A stretch of 64,000 bases of DNA from assembly GCF_008122265.1 (NCBI RefSeq), contig NZ_CP043042.1, forward strand, positions 310,001 through 374,000, written 5' to 3'. Under the pieces are notes generated by a model. The model made no database searches. It was not told where the DNA came from and saw nothing but the letters and a program-made list of their open reading frames with translations. Source of the DNA: Marinobacter fonticola (lineage in GTDB: Bacteria > Pseudomonadota > Gammaproteobacteria > Pseudomonadales > Oleiphilaceae). The position numbers were made by a program, and so were the translations under genes. This document shows, in pieces, positions 14,532-22,955 of this stretch (positions within the stretch are counted from its first letter, which is position 1; the number at the start of each line of letters is the position of its first letter).

Positions 14532-15785
14532 TCAGGGACGCTGCATGTCGCAGGTCGTCGGGACGGTGGCCTGCTCGGCGGGGATCTTGGCCAGCGTGCG
14601 GAAGCCGAGACCGGAATTATCGGCGTCATACTTGGCGTCCGAGTCCATGACAGAGACGTACATGGGCTGGATCATCTGATGGTCTTTTTCCCGCAGGGTG
14701 ATGGTGCCTGTCGGGGACTCGAACGTCATACCTTCCAAAGCCTTGGCAACAGGCACCGCGTCGGTAGAGCCGGCCTCTTCGATGGCAGCCTTAAGCATGT
14801 ACATCTGGTTATAGATCTGGTGGTAGTACCAGTCGATCTCAGGGTGACGCTCTTTGAAGTCGGTGAACCACGTCTCGTAGTCGGACAGGTTGTCGTCCAC
14901 GTTGACGTCGGCATGCCAGACGGTGATCTGATGCAGTGAATCCTCACCGCGCTCGCCTACCGCGGCCGGCGTACCCAGGCCGCCGCCGTAGTAGGTGTAG
15001 AAGTCGACGTCGAGCCCGGCATTGTCAGCGGCGCGAACCAGCAAGGACAGGTCGTTGCCCCAGTTGCCGCTGATAACGGAGTCGGCGCCGGATTGCTTGA
15101 TGCGGGCGACATAGGGAGAAAAGTCACGCACCTGGCCAATCGGATGCAGCACATCGCCGACAATCTCGATATCGGACCGCTTCTCCTTGAGCATTTTCTT
15201 GGCCAGTTCCGAGATGACATGGCCATGGGAATAATCCTGGTTGATCAGAAAAACCTTCTTGATGTCTTTCTGGTCGGCCATGTAGTTGGTCAGGGCTTCC
15301 AGCTTGATATCGCTGCTGGCGTCGAAGCGGAAGTGATAGAAGCTGCACTGGTCGTTGGTCAGGGCCGGGTCGACGGCCGCGTAGTTGAGAAAGAGAACCC
15401 GGTTGTCTTTGTTGCGGCGGTTATTGCGGTCTACGGCTTGGATAAGCGCTCCGGCCACGTTAGAGCCGTTGCCCTGGGTCACGAAAGGAATGCCTTCGTC
15501 GATGGCCCGCTGCAGAAGCTGGGTCGACTCGGACGCGCTTTGCTTGTTGTCCATGGGCACGATTTCGAACTTGCGACCCATGACGCCACCGTCCTGGTTG
15601 ATCATATCGGCGGCGAAGCGGAAGTGCTTTAGACCCGCATCGCCAACGTTGGCGAAGGCGCCTGAAAGTGGTTCGATATAGGCGATTCGGACAGGATCTT
15701 CCGATTGCTGGGCGCTGGCTGTCAGTGAGAAGGATAGAGCGAGCAGTGCGCCGGCGACGATGCCGGGCTTGTTACGACTTGGCAT
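14532..15785 (-). CDS. livK: Periplasmic substrate-binding protein of liv-type importer (set 1)
   Basis: 417 residues. The ATG at 15785 is chosen because GAGGAGA lies 7 bases before it; a TTG five codons upstream would place that site inside the gene. Signal peptide MPSRNKPGIVAGALLALSF...TASAQ, then a Peripla_BP_6 domain (VRIAYIEPLSGAFANVGDAG, QGNGSNVAGALIQAV, YYHQIYNQMYMLKAAIEEAG). First gene of the operon. The ligand may be an amino acid, amide, urea or a small carboxylate and cannot be told. The C-terminal TTCDMQRP contains a Cys that may pair with DQCSF. Confidence 0.88.
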   Translation of the reverse strand: MPSRNKPGIVAGALLALSFSLTASAQQSEDPVRIAYIEPLSGAFANVGDAGLKHFRFAADMINQDGGVMGRKFEIVPMDNKQSASESTQLLQRAIDEGIPFVTQGNGSNVAGALIQAVDRNNRRNKDNRVLFLNYAAVDPALTNDQCSFYHFRFDASSDIKLEALTNYMADQKDIKKVFLINQDYSHGHVISELAKKMLKEKRSDIEIVGDVLHPIGQVRDFSPYVARIKQSGADSVISGNWGNDLSLLVRAADNAGLDVDFYTYYGGGLGTPAAVGERGEDSLHQITVWHADVNVDDNLSDYETWFTDFKERHPEIDWYYHQIYNQMYMLKAAIEEAGSTDAVPVAKALEGMTFESPTGTITLREKDHQMIQPMYVSVMDSDAKYDADNSGLGFRTLAKIPAEQATVPTTCDMQRP

Positions 15786-16295
15786 TATTGTTCTCCTCAA
15801 TCTTCATGGCCCACAGGATTGCGGCCTTTTTATAGTTGTTACGACTTTCGGAGTTCTAAGGCAGAGCGACTATCGGGCCGGATGACGTTTTTTCCTCGGC
15901 CAGAGCGCAGTGAATCGATCCTGGCCGCTTTTGAAACTGAACGGCCAAACCGACCCTATCAGTTATAGATCGAGTGCTCGTTCTATTCAATGCGCGGTTA
16001 TGTATTTTTTAATACGGTATGTGGTTTCGTTATCGTTACACTGAGGGAATATTATTCCGCATAGCGAAATAGTTTCGGTTGGCGAAATGTATACACTCAC
16101 TGGATGCCAGAGGGCAGCACCTGATCGAACTGAAAACCACTGAGAAACACTGAGAAAAACTGAGAAAACGCTTCTGATGTGTACACACCCGGCCAAGCCG
16201 CTTTGGAAACGTTGCGGCGGCTTCAAAAGAGGGGTACACAGTTAATGAATGAGAGATGTACTCGCTTCTTCGTAAGCTCTAATAAGGAATCCGCC
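15786..16295. other. Intergenic region upstream of livK set 1 and the membrane-protein gene
   Basis: Divergent region of about 500 bases. It contains the palindromic motif at 16055-16070 and repeated CTGAGAAA(C/A)A blocks near 16140-16170. No gene is supported. Confidence 0.5.
16055..16070. promoter_or_regulatory. Recurrent operator-like motif (site 1)
   Basis: TTCCGCATAGCGAAAT; nearly identical to 62653-62670 and the inverse of 40775-40793. The shape (TTCCGC/GCGAAA around ATA) recalls IclR-family operators. It lies ~270 bases upstream of the liv set 1 binding-protein start. Confidence 0.45.
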
Positions 16296-16955
16296 ATGGA
16301 AAGGATGAAATCGCTCGCACGTTACGTTCTAGGCCCAATCAGCTCCTACGGGATCATAGCGGCTCTGCCCGATGGAAAGCTGAGAGGTCTGATGGGGGTC
16401 TATTGGCATGAATACGTGAAGACCTGGGTATTTCGCGGTTTTTTGGGGCTTCTCATCGGTTACGGCTGCAGTCTACTTCTCTCTAACCAGTACTATTTGG
16501 AAGCCGCCAAACAGATGATGGCGCCGCTGTTCTGGAACATTGTCGTGGTGATTGGCTTATTCTTCGCCCTCTTCGGCATCCTCGCACACATTATAAAGGT
16601 GACGCCGCTCTCGGCGTACTTCATGAAATCGTCAAGGGCCATCATGAGTTTCGCGTCCCAAGTTGGCGCTCTCGGCTTTGGCGCAGTCTTGGGACTACTA
16701 TGCGTTGCCGCGTTGCAGTCTGGAATGAACGAATTCTTCGACTATTTAAAGTCGTTCGTCGGTGTCGCCTTCCTCATCATTATGTTCATTCTGAACCTGA
16801 TCGTCTGGTGGGTTGCTTACTGTTTGCGGGATGACACGCCACAGCCCGACTACTTTGTCTACGTTGGAGAGCACAAAGGGCTTCTATTTATCATGTGCCT
16901 GTTGATGATCGTTTTATTGATGATGACATCGGCGTTGGCTGGACTGGGGGCCTGA
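16296..16955 (+). CDS. Multi-pass membrane protein, function unknown
   Basis: 219 residues from the ATG at 16296, preceded by AAGGAA at a good distance; the frame is open for 39 more codons upstream without a ribosome site. Five hydrophobic helices are visible (VFRGFLGLLIGYGCSLLLS; FWNIVVVIGLFFALFGILAH; ALGFGAVLGLLCVAALQ; VAFLIIMFILNLIVWWVAY; LLFIMCLLMIVLLMM). No family recognised. It is followed by the MITE-like element. Confidence 0.65.
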   Translation: MERMKSLARYVLGPISSYGIIAALPDGKLRGLMGVYWHEYVKTWVFRGFLGLLIGYGCSLLLSNQYYLEAAKQMMAPLFWNIVVVIGLFFALFGILAHIIKVTPLSAYFMKSSRAIMSFASQVGALGFGAVLGLLCVAALQSGMNEFFDYLKSFVGVAFLIIMFILNLIVWWVAYCLRDDTPQPDYFVYVGEHKGLLFIMCLLMIVLLMMTSALAGLGA

Positions 16956-17018
16956 CGAACGTCTGAATAACGCTAATGGGAGGTTGTACGCCCGCCGCTT
17001 TGAGTTGTGTGCGGGCTC

Positions 17019-17285
17019 TAGTGTGCCGTGCGGTTAATTCGCTGACCTACTGCGAGCTTCTGAAGGCTTTGGGCAAGGCGCTGGTCTGAAGGCATGGTGG
17101 TTCCATGTCGAAGAGCAGCAACGCCGATCAAAAGCCTTCAGAAGCTCGCCCGCAGGGAGGCCCTGAGAGTCTGGCTAGCGGCGTTGCAGCGACTCGATGT
17201 GGGCCGCCACCCCTTCGCCGCCGCGCCTTGCTTTCCAGATTCTCAGGACCTCAGTAGGACAGCGAATTAACCGCACGGCACACTA
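17019..17285. mobile_element. MITE-like element with nested inverted repeats
   Basis: The ends 17019-17044 and 17260-17285 are 26-base perfect inverted repeats (TAGTGTGCCGTGCGG...); pairing continues imperfectly (ACCTACTG) to ~40 bases. A second, inner perfect inverted repeat of 19 bases (GCGAGCTTCTGAAGGCTTT at 17052-17070; inverse at 17131-17149) lies in the left half. The outer repeats start and end at a TA dinucleotide, as for elements that duplicate TA (IS630/mariner-like; inference). No ORF inside. The right end supplies the stop codon of the thioredoxin gene. Confidence 0.8.
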
Positions 17286-17636
17286 GGGCGACTTAATCTG
17301 CAAAAGAGCCCGGGTAATCTCTTCACTCGTTCCCGGGCGTACCAATCGCATCATTTCTTTGCCGTCATGCATGAATATAAGTGTGGGCCAGAGTTTGACG
17401 CCGAACGTCCGGCCTAGGCGCCGACCCTTGCCGTCTTCGATTTTGAGATGGCGAACGGATGGGTGTTCCGACTGATGCTCCTTAAAGGCTTCGGCAATCA
17501 AAGGCTGAGCTGCCTGGCAATGGCCACACCACCCGGTACCGAACTCCACCACCAGCGGACCGGATGTTTGATCTATTGTTTCGCGGATTGGCGCATCGGC
17601 AGTGTAGGATTTGGCCACGGTCATATCTGACTCCAT
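17283..17636 (-). CDS. Thioredoxin-like protein
   Basis: 117 residues (113 if the second ATG at 17624, which has GGAG 6 bases upstream, is used). One thioredoxin domain: PLVVEFGTGWCGHCQAAQPL with the active site WCGHC instead of WCGPC, and cis-Pro in KLWPTLIFMHDG. The His between the cysteines should make it more oxidising than TrxA. No signal peptide, so cytoplasmic. Its TAG stop (17283-17285) lies in the terminal repeat of the MITE-like element, so the original C-terminus may have been altered. Confidence 0.85.
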   Translation of the reverse strand: MESDMTVAKSYTADAPIRETIDQTSGPLVVEFGTGWCGHCQAAQPLIAEAFKEHQSEHPSVRHLKIEDGKGRRLGRTFGVKLWPTLIFMHDGKEMMRLVRPGTSEEITRALLQIKSP

Positions 17637-17690
17637 TCTATAAAGACGATTCCCGAATCACCACTGTCCCTGATTGAGCGGACACAGTAA

Positions 17691-17726
17691 AACACCCGTC
17701 AGCTCGGCTGACAGGTGTTCGTTTAT
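17691..17726 (-). terminator. Terminator of the 17.7-19.7 kb minus-strand operon
   Basis: AACACCCGTCAGC and GCTGACAGGTGTT form a 13-bp stem with one mismatch; on the minus strand it is followed by TTTT. Located 20-50 bases after the DUF3618 stop. Confidence 0.65.
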
Positions 17727-17747
17727 TTTCGAGTATCTACCCAGGCG

Positions 17748-18758
17748 TTACCGGCGGCTATTCGGCGGGTTGGCGTCAGGATGGTTCGAGGACGCCGTCG
17801 ATTCTCCTAAAGGATTGCCATGTTTCGGACCGGAAGTGTCTTTGCTGGCAAATCCGGGAGGGCCACTTGCCCCCGCTGGCGGGGCATTTGGAGACGGGGT
17901 ATTTGGAGGCACAGAGCGGCTCTGACTGGGAGAGCCGGTGGGCGGCATCACCGTATCGCTATGTCCAGCGGTGGCTTCGCGCCGCGCAGTCGAATCGGTG
18001 TCGGCGTGTTGTGGCTGCAGATTTTCCTTCATCTTGCCTTCTGCCTGCTCCTTGAAGCCTTCAGCCTTCTGTTTCAGGCCTTGGGTTTGCTCATCGCTGG
18101 TTTCACCCATTACGCGGTCTTCTACGGGGGTGCGGGGGAGCAAGGCGCCCAGTGCAGCGCCTGCCGCTATCGCGAGAGCACCGACAACCAGGGGCTGCTC
18201 CTGGAGCAGGTGGTTGTAGTTATCCCGTGCCGAACGGAAACCCGAGCGTGCGCTCTCTACGGTCCGGCGGCTGGCGTCGCTCGCACGATCCCTCAGTTCG
18301 CTGGCGCCATCTGCAATCTGGTGTCCGCGGTCCCGCGCGCCCTCTTTTGCCCCTTGGATGGAGGATTGGGCACGATCGGTGGCAGCTGTCAGCTTGTCTT
18401 TCGTTGCCCCGGCTTTTTGGGAGACCGACGTGCCTGACGACGGGGATGATGTTGACGTATGGGACGCACGGGCGGGCGGCTGCTTGGATGAAGCCATCAG
18501 CCAGGTCAGGCTGATCCCGGCCAGAATTAGCGGTATCGGATTGTTCTGGATCTGGTTGGAAAGATTGTGCACGAACGCACTGTCACCCGAGTTGCGGAAT
18601 TTGGATACCGCCTGATTCACCATTTCTCCCGGTGAAAAGCGGTTCATCAGTTCGTCAACGGTGTGCTCAAAATCGGCCCGTACGTCATCCGCTTCCTGCT
18701 GCAGCTGTTCAGGTCGCTTATGCAGATCTTCCTGAAAGTGTTCTCTGGCTGTGCTCAT
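17748..18758 (-). CDS. DUF3618-domain membrane protein with long repetitive tail
   Basis: 336 residues. The N-terminus (~25-95: DVRADFEHTVDELMNRFSPGEMV...NNPIPLILAGISLTWLM) is a DUF3618 domain ending in a membrane helix. A helical Ala/Arg/Ser-rich middle (TAATDRAQSSIQGAKEGARD...) resembles LEA/apolipophorin-like stress proteins. A second helix (PLVVGALAIAAGAALGALLPR) resembles ElaB/YqjD proteins, which bind ribosomes at the membrane. The last ~100 residues are low-complexity Pro/Ser/Asn. It overlaps the upstream gene by 4 bases. Function unknown; an envelope-stress role is plausible. Confidence 0.75.
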   Translation of the reverse strand: MSTAREHFQEDLHKRPEQLQQEADDVRADFEHTVDELMNRFSPGEMVNQAVSKFRNSGDSAFVHNLSNQIQNNPIPLILAGISLTWLMASSKQPPARASHTSTSSPSSGTSVSQKAGATKDKLTAATDRAQSSIQGAKEGARDRGHQIADGASELRDRASDASRRTVESARSGFRSARDNYNHLLQEQPLVVGALAIAAGAALGALLPRTPVEDRVMGETSDEQTQGLKQKAEGFKEQAEGKMKENLQPQHADTDSTARREATAGHSDTVMPPTGSPSQSRSVPPNTPSPNAPPAGASGPPGFASKDTSGPKHGNPLGESTASSNHPDANPPNSRR

Positions 18759-19210
18759 GAGCTGACTCCTCTAACCGTCGCTCGGTCCTTGTGCATCTCT
18801 TCCAAAGTGTGGTCAGGCCGGAAGCTCGACGCCTGGAATTTTTTCTTGCCGGCCTGCACCATAATCAACCCGATGACGGTGGCAACTGCACCGACAATGA
18901 GGGCCGCCAGCCAGGCTTGCATGACCTCGGCCAAGCCGAGGGTCGCAGCGGCAAGCAGGAAAATAAAACCGGAATTGAGCACCACCGAACCGCTCACCAA
19001 GCCAGCCATGCCTTTCTTGGTGTCGTTGACCGAGGTGCTGACTTCCGAAGCGGCAAGTGCCAGTTCTTTCCGGAGCAAGAGCGCTACGTCGTCGGCTAAG
19101 TGTTTAATCAGACCATAAAACTTCGTCCGCTCGTCCTGCTTCGATTGATCTTCCGGAGCGGTATAGGCCGTCTTCGGCCCGGTGAATTCGTTCTGGGCTG
19201 TATCAGCCAT
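18755..19210 (-). CDS. Phage-holin-superfamily (DUF1469) membrane protein
   Basis: 151 residues from MADTAQNEF, with GAGGAT 7 bases upstream; a longer frame exists but lacks a ribosome site. Motifs LIKHLADDVALLLRKELALAASEV, then two membrane helices (GLVSGSVVLNSGFIFLLAAATLGLAEVM and WLAALIVGAVATVIGLIMVQAG), as in the putative actinobacterial holin-X/holin III (DUF1469) family. These are cellular proteins commonly next to DUF3618 genes; no lysis genes are nearby. Confidence 0.82.
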   Translation of the reverse strand: MADTAQNEFTGPKTAYTAPEDQSKQDERTKFYGLIKHLADDVALLLRKELALAASEVSTSVNDTKKGMAGLVSGSVVLNSGFIFLLAAATLGLAEVMQAWLAALIVGAVATVIGLIMVQAGKKKFQASSFRPDHTLEEMHKDRATVRGVSS

Positions 19211-19276
19211 AATGACATCCTCGTTTTTGACAAGAATAGCCACCCTGAGGGGTGGCAAGGCGCAGCTATCTATAGA

Positions 19277-19714
19277 TTATCGTGGCCCACGTGATGTGGA
19301 GGCGGAGGCCTTAAAAAACCGGCTCAACAGCAGCCCGGCACCGATGCTTCCAAGCACAAAAAGTCCGGGGTTGCGACGGGCGAGTCCGGTAATCTCCTGA
19401 AGCAGCTCTTCAGTGTTGCGGCCCTCAAGCCGATGAGCAAAGTCAGACAAGCCAGACGCTATCGATGATGTCGTCTGTGCCAAAGTCTGCTGCCCCTGTT
19501 CGTTCAGGGATTCTGCCGCCTTATTCAGCGCTGCCGCACCGTCACTTACCGCGCGTGACGCGGTCTGTTTTCCGTGTTCGGCCTCTAAGGTAGCGCGGTC
19601 CCGCGCAGCGTCCTTGGCTTCTTGCGCCGAGTCGCTGGTGTCATGTTTGGTACCGGTCTGCCAAGAAGATGACTGGCCGTCAGAAGACCCAAAATTGGGG
19701 TTTTGTGGTTCCAT
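19277..19714 (-). CDS. Hypothetical stress-type membrane protein
   Basis: 145 residues: hydrophilic N-terminus rich in Ala/Asp/Arg/Ser, an amphipathic helix region (AALNKAAESLNEQGQQTLAQ...), then RRNPGLFVLGSIGAGLLLSRFF as the single membrane helix near the C-terminus. It resembles the layout of nutrient-deprivation-induced and ElaB/YqjD-like proteins. First gene of the three-gene minus-strand cluster (66 bases before the DUF1469 gene). Confidence 0.65.
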   Translation of the reverse strand: MEPQNPNFGSSDGQSSSWQTGTKHDTSDSAQEAKDAARDRATLEAEHGKQTASRAVSDGAAALNKAAESLNEQGQQTLAQTTSSIASGLSDFAHRLEGRNTEELLQEITGLARRNPGLFVLGSIGAGLLLSRFFKASASTSRGPR

Positions 19715-19982
19715 TGATTATTCTCCCTTGCGTCACCCGAATGAGTGACAAATCGACGTTATCTTTGGATGGGGCAGTTGCAGCAACCGTGCCATTCCAA
19801 GAGAACGTCGAATAGAGTTTCTATTCAAGGGCTTACGGAGTCAGTCCTGAGGCGGGCATCATGGCGGTCGGTAATATTTTCCACTGAATCGGAAAAAATT
19901 ACACAGTTCCAGGGTGACTTTATATGCTGGGTGGGGGGCGGGCTTAATAGTGTATCTTAAAGCGTCATATTTGTGGTTGTTA

Positions 19983-21005
19983 TTACTTGGCTTCAAGGCT
20001 TAAAGCGCGCTCGATTTGCTGAATTCTAGAGTCACTCAATACTCGCCATTGGTGGAGCCGCTCTCGAAAAGCTTCAGAAATTAATAAGGGCTTATGGACC
20101 TGAATTAAGTTGGGGTTCGCTATATGAGCATTCCCCTCAATCACCATAGCTCCAGTGGGCGATACGTAGATGTCCCAGCCGGCATAATTTAAGCTGTAAA
20201 AATGATCAGCAAGCTTCAAAGCCAGAGATTTAACAGACTCCCAGTAGGGTATTGTGACCCCCGTAAGCATTGCGTTTGAGACTGGATGGTGATCGTGAAA
20301 GATAGTCTGATAGAACCCCGGATTTGACACCCCGCGTCCTAGTTTTCCACTATCGAGATCGATGCCGCACGAAATGCCACCTTTACTAAAGTTATCGATA
20401 GGACTATTTGACCGGCCTCCAAAACGATGTGCCGCACCGACCACCTGGGTCTTTCCAGCTGAATCTTTAATGGTAAAAACGCGAATAGTGTTAATTGAAT
20501 CTGGAAATATTTGCCGTGCATAATCGTGGGCGGTCGCCTGGCGCTCAATGAGATACGACCCCTCTTTTGGAATGTCAGCGTGTCGTTCAATAACGCAGCA
20601 ACCTAATCCACCGGCGCCGGAAATAGGCTTCAGAAATAAACTACGGTTATCATCAAATAGCTCGGCTGGCGTCCGATAACTTGAGAATGAACAAAACCTT
20701 CCATTGTCGATCGTACCGAGTAAGCCTGGCGTGTAATTATCAAGTCCTGCTTGACGTAGCATTAAGTTAAAAAAGACTTTGTTTTTTAACGGTTCCTGCG
20801 AGCTGGGCGAATTAATCAACGGAAACCCAAATTCAATTTCCCAATCCGTCAGGAATAAGGATTTGTCGTACTGATCAAATGGATAGAATTGCCTTCGCTT
20901 GGAAAAAAAGCCCTGTTTCAACATCCCTAGGTCGCGTTCCGGACTTTGTCTGCGGTCCATTTCCAAGAAACGTCGTACGTTCCGGTATTTTTGTCTAATG
21001 CCCAC
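19983..21005 (-). CDS. ATP-grasp protein of the sugar-transfer-associated type
   Basis: 340 residues. The ATP-grasp core is visible: FLKPISGAGGLGCCVIE (P-loop-like Gly-rich strand), YLIERQATAHDYARQIFPDSINTIRVFTI (the E-R-x-x-x-H and I-N-T-I-R motif of ATPgrasp_ST), and YAGWDIYVSPTGAMVIEGNAHIANPNLIQ with the metal-binding Glu/Asn. Family members ligate carboxylates to amines, often on cell-surface polysaccharides. G+C is clearly lower than neighbours, and no sugar genes are adjacent, which suggests transfer as a single gene. It ends 325 bases from an IS. Confidence 0.82.
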   Translation of the reverse strand: MGIRQKYRNVRRFLEMDRRQSPERDLGMLKQGFFSKRRQFYPFDQYDKSLFLTDWEIEFGFPLINSPSSQEPLKNKVFFNLMLRQAGLDNYTPGLLGTIDNGRFCSFSSYRTPAELFDDNRSLFLKPISGAGGLGCCVIERHADIPKEGSYLIERQATAHDYARQIFPDSINTIRVFTIKDSAGKTQVVGAAHRFGGRSNSPIDNFSKGGISCGIDLDSGKLGRGVSNPGFYQTIFHDHHPVSNAMLTGVTIPYWESVKSLALKLADHFYSLNYAGWDIYVSPTGAMVIEGNAHIANPNLIQVHKPLLISEAFRERLHQWRVLSDSRIQQIERALSLEAK

Positions 21006-21329
21006 CGACCCAATTCCTTATGTCGTCAAAACAAAATCCATGGTTGGGTTGTTCATGGCGTAAAAAAAAGCGAGTTGCTCTGCTGTTGTAGCAAATAGCT
21101 ACGGTTGAGAGTTACGAAAAAATACATCTTCATGATAAAAATTCCAACTCACAATGTGAGGTTAATTTAGTTTTCGTTCGGGGCATTCATTTTTAAGCAT
21201 CGATATTTTTGGGGGTTAACGATTTTCTATCGGCAAATCGGACTGCATAGCATGCAGTGCCAAAATAAATTTATTGATCACTCTGCTCGTCGAGACATAG
21301 CCCTGCTGATGGTACTGATGCGGTACTGA
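21006..21329. other. AT-rich region upstream of the ATP-grasp gene
   Basis: No gene supported. The last ~45 bases before the IS (reading ...GACATAGCCCTGCTGATGGTACTG) may belong to the decayed MATE gene that continues after the IS. Confidence 0.4.
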
Positions 21330-21400
21330 GGTAATCCCCCCGAAAACTAGCGGTGCTCAAAAGTAGAATTTTCCGTAAGCTACCCGCAGGGAGATTCTGC

Positions 21401-21667
21401 ATGAAGAAGTCACGTTTTTCCGACAGCCAAATCCTGTCGATTTTGAAGCAGGCCGAGAACGGTGTTCCGGTTCCAGAGCTTTGTCGTGAGCACGGCATGA
21501 GCAGTGCCAGCTTCTACAAATGGCGCGCTAAGTTCGGTGGTATGGATGCGTCCATGATGGCCCGATTGAAGGAGTTGGAGGACGAGAATCGTCGGCTCAA
21601 GAAAATGTACGCCGAGGAACGGCTCAAATCGGACATCCTCAAGGAAGCCATCGAAAAAAAGTGGTGA
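21401..21667 (+). CDS. IS3-family transposase OrfA
   Basis: 88 residues from [15 protein letters not shown], chosen because GGGAG precedes this ATG; the frame is open upstream. Helix-turn-helix ([26 protein letters not shown]) and a leucine-zipper stretch ([22 protein letters not shown]). The poly-A stretch at 21654-21660 followed by G permits a -1 shift to OrfB. Confidence 0.92.
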   Translation: MKKSRFSDSQILSILKQAENGVPVPELCREHGMSSASFYKWRAKFGGMDASMMARLKELEDENRRLKKMYAEERLKSDILKEAIEKKW

Positions 21668-22488
21668 AGCCGTCTCGTCGTCGGGAGATGGCGCAGAAAG
21701 CCGTTAATGAGAAGCGCGTCAGTATTCGCCTGGCTTGTTCGATATTCAGTATCAGCGAAACCTGCTACCGCTATCAGGCCAAGCTCAGCAGCGAGAATGC
21801 CGAGATTGCGGACTGGTTGGTCCGGTTGACCCACAACCAGCGGAACTGGGGCTTTGGTCTGTGCTTCCTGCATCTGCGCAACGTGAAAGGCTTTGCCTGG
21901 AATCACAAACGGGTCTATCGAATTTATCGGGAGCTGGAGCTGAATCTGCGGATCAAGCCCAAGAAGCGTCTGGTCCGAGAGAAACCGGAGCCGTTAGCTG
22001 TACCGGAAGTCATCAACGACAGTTGGTCCATGGACTTCATGCATGACCAGCTTAGCGACGGTCGCAGTTACCGGTTGCTGAACGTCATCGATGACTTCAA
22101 CCGCGAAGGGCTCGGTATTGAGGTCGACTTCTCGTTGCCGGCGGAGCGTGTTATCCGATCACTTGAGCAGATCATCGAGTGGCGCGGGAAACCGCGCTCG
22201 ATTCGCTGTGACAATGGTCCCGAGTACATCAGCGGCAAACTGGTTGCATGGGCGGAGAAGCAGAACATCAAGCTGGCGTTTATCCAACCGGGAAAACCCC
22301 AGCAGAATGCCTACATCGAACGCTACAATCGAACCGTGCGTTACGACTGGCTGGCGCAGTATCTGTTTAATAGCACCGAAGCCGTTCAGGATTACGCTAC
22401 GCGCTGGCTCTGGCACTACAATAACGAGCGCCCGAATATGGGACTCGGAGGGATAACCCCTCAACAGAAGTTGGCCATGACGGCCTGA
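21661..22488 (+). CDS. IS3-family transposase OrfB (DDE)
   Basis: 275 residues if started at GTG 21661, though expression as an OrfAB fusion is expected. DDE residues are intact: Asp in [14 protein letters not shown], Asp in [10 protein letters not shown], Glu in [16 protein letters not shown]; the tail [17 protein letters not shown] is typical. No stop or frameshift other than the programmed one. The element looks functional. Confidence 0.92.
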   Translation: MVKPSRRREMAQKAVNEKRVSIRLACSIFSISETCYRYQAKLSSENAEIADWLVRLTHNQRNWGFGLCFLHLRNVKGFAWNHKRVYRIYRELELNLRIKPKKRLVREKPEPLAVPEVINDSWSMDFMHDQLSDGRSYRLLNVIDDFNREGLGIEVDFSLPAERVIRSLEQIIEWRGKPRSIRCDNGPEYISGKLVAWAEKQNIKLAFIQPGKPQQNAYIERYNRTVRYDWLAQYLFNSTEAVQDYATRWLWHYNNERPNMGLGGITPQQKLAMTA

Positions 22489-22527
22489 GGTCTACTTTTG
22501 AACCCCGCTAAAAACGGGGGGATTACC

Positions 22528-22830
22528 CTGACGCCGCTGTTTACGCTGCTTTACGACATAGAGCCGCGAACCCGTACTTGGATAATCTGGGTGGAGGCAT
22601 CAGTGCGCTCTACAGCGCAGCGACGGCGGTAACCATGATGGTGTCGGGCATGCTGGCCGGCGATACGCGCGCGCCGGTAATCATCACGTTTAACGGGTTT
22701 GCCTGTGTCGGCGTTCCGGTAGCCGGGTTAGCGGGATGCTACTGGGGGGATCGGGTTATGGGGCGTGTTCGCCGGTTTTGTCGCCGATGAAGTGGCCAAA
22801 GCTCTGATCATATCTGCGGCGCGTGCTATA
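22528..22830 (+). pseudogene. MATE-family exporter, decayed C-terminal remnant
   Basis: Pieces in three frames read LTPLFTLLYDIEPRTRT, then LDNLGGGISALYSAATAVTMMVSG...NGFACVGVPVAGLAGCYWG, then (after a run of six G) IGLWGVFAGFVADEVAKALI. Together they resemble the last helices of a MATE/NorM drug:cation antiporter. At least two frameshifts plus the IS insertion make it non-functional; a few codons may remain left of the IS. Confidence 0.5.
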
Positions 22831-22858
22831 GCCGTACGAATAATCGCTATTTGCAGTT

Positions 22859-22877
22859 GTTAATAAGAATAATTAAC
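22859..22877. promoter_or_regulatory. Fur-box candidate before the TonB receptor
   Basis: GTTAATAAGAATAATTAAC resembles the GATAATGATAATCATTATC consensus and has palindromic ends; located about 80 bases before the receptor start. Confidence 0.65.
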
Positions 22878-22955
22878 ATCTGCACCTCTTCCGCGATCCA
22901 GACTGTTGGGCCGCTGGTTGGTTTGCGAACCCCCATACAAGGAATTCGATAAAAA

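Larger units (their letters stand above)
21330..22527 (+). mobile_element. IS3-family element (IS407-like), complete
   Basis: 1198 bp. The left end GGTAATCCCCCCG...AGCGG...TCAAAAGTAGA is matched by the inverted right end. It is flanked by a perfect 4-bp target duplication CTGA (21326-21329 and 22528-22531), the length known for the IS407 group. It contains orfA and orfB with a slippery A6-7G site. Confidence 0.93.

Noticed and set aside
18755..19210. Phage remnant because of the holin-family protein
   Set aside because: The DUF1469 family is a cellular membrane-protein family; no endolysin, capsid or integrase genes are near.
22578..22790. Free-standing 70-residue membrane protein
   Set aside because: It starts on TTG without a ribosome site and reads as one piece of the frameshifted MATE remnant, so it is listed as part of a pseudogene.
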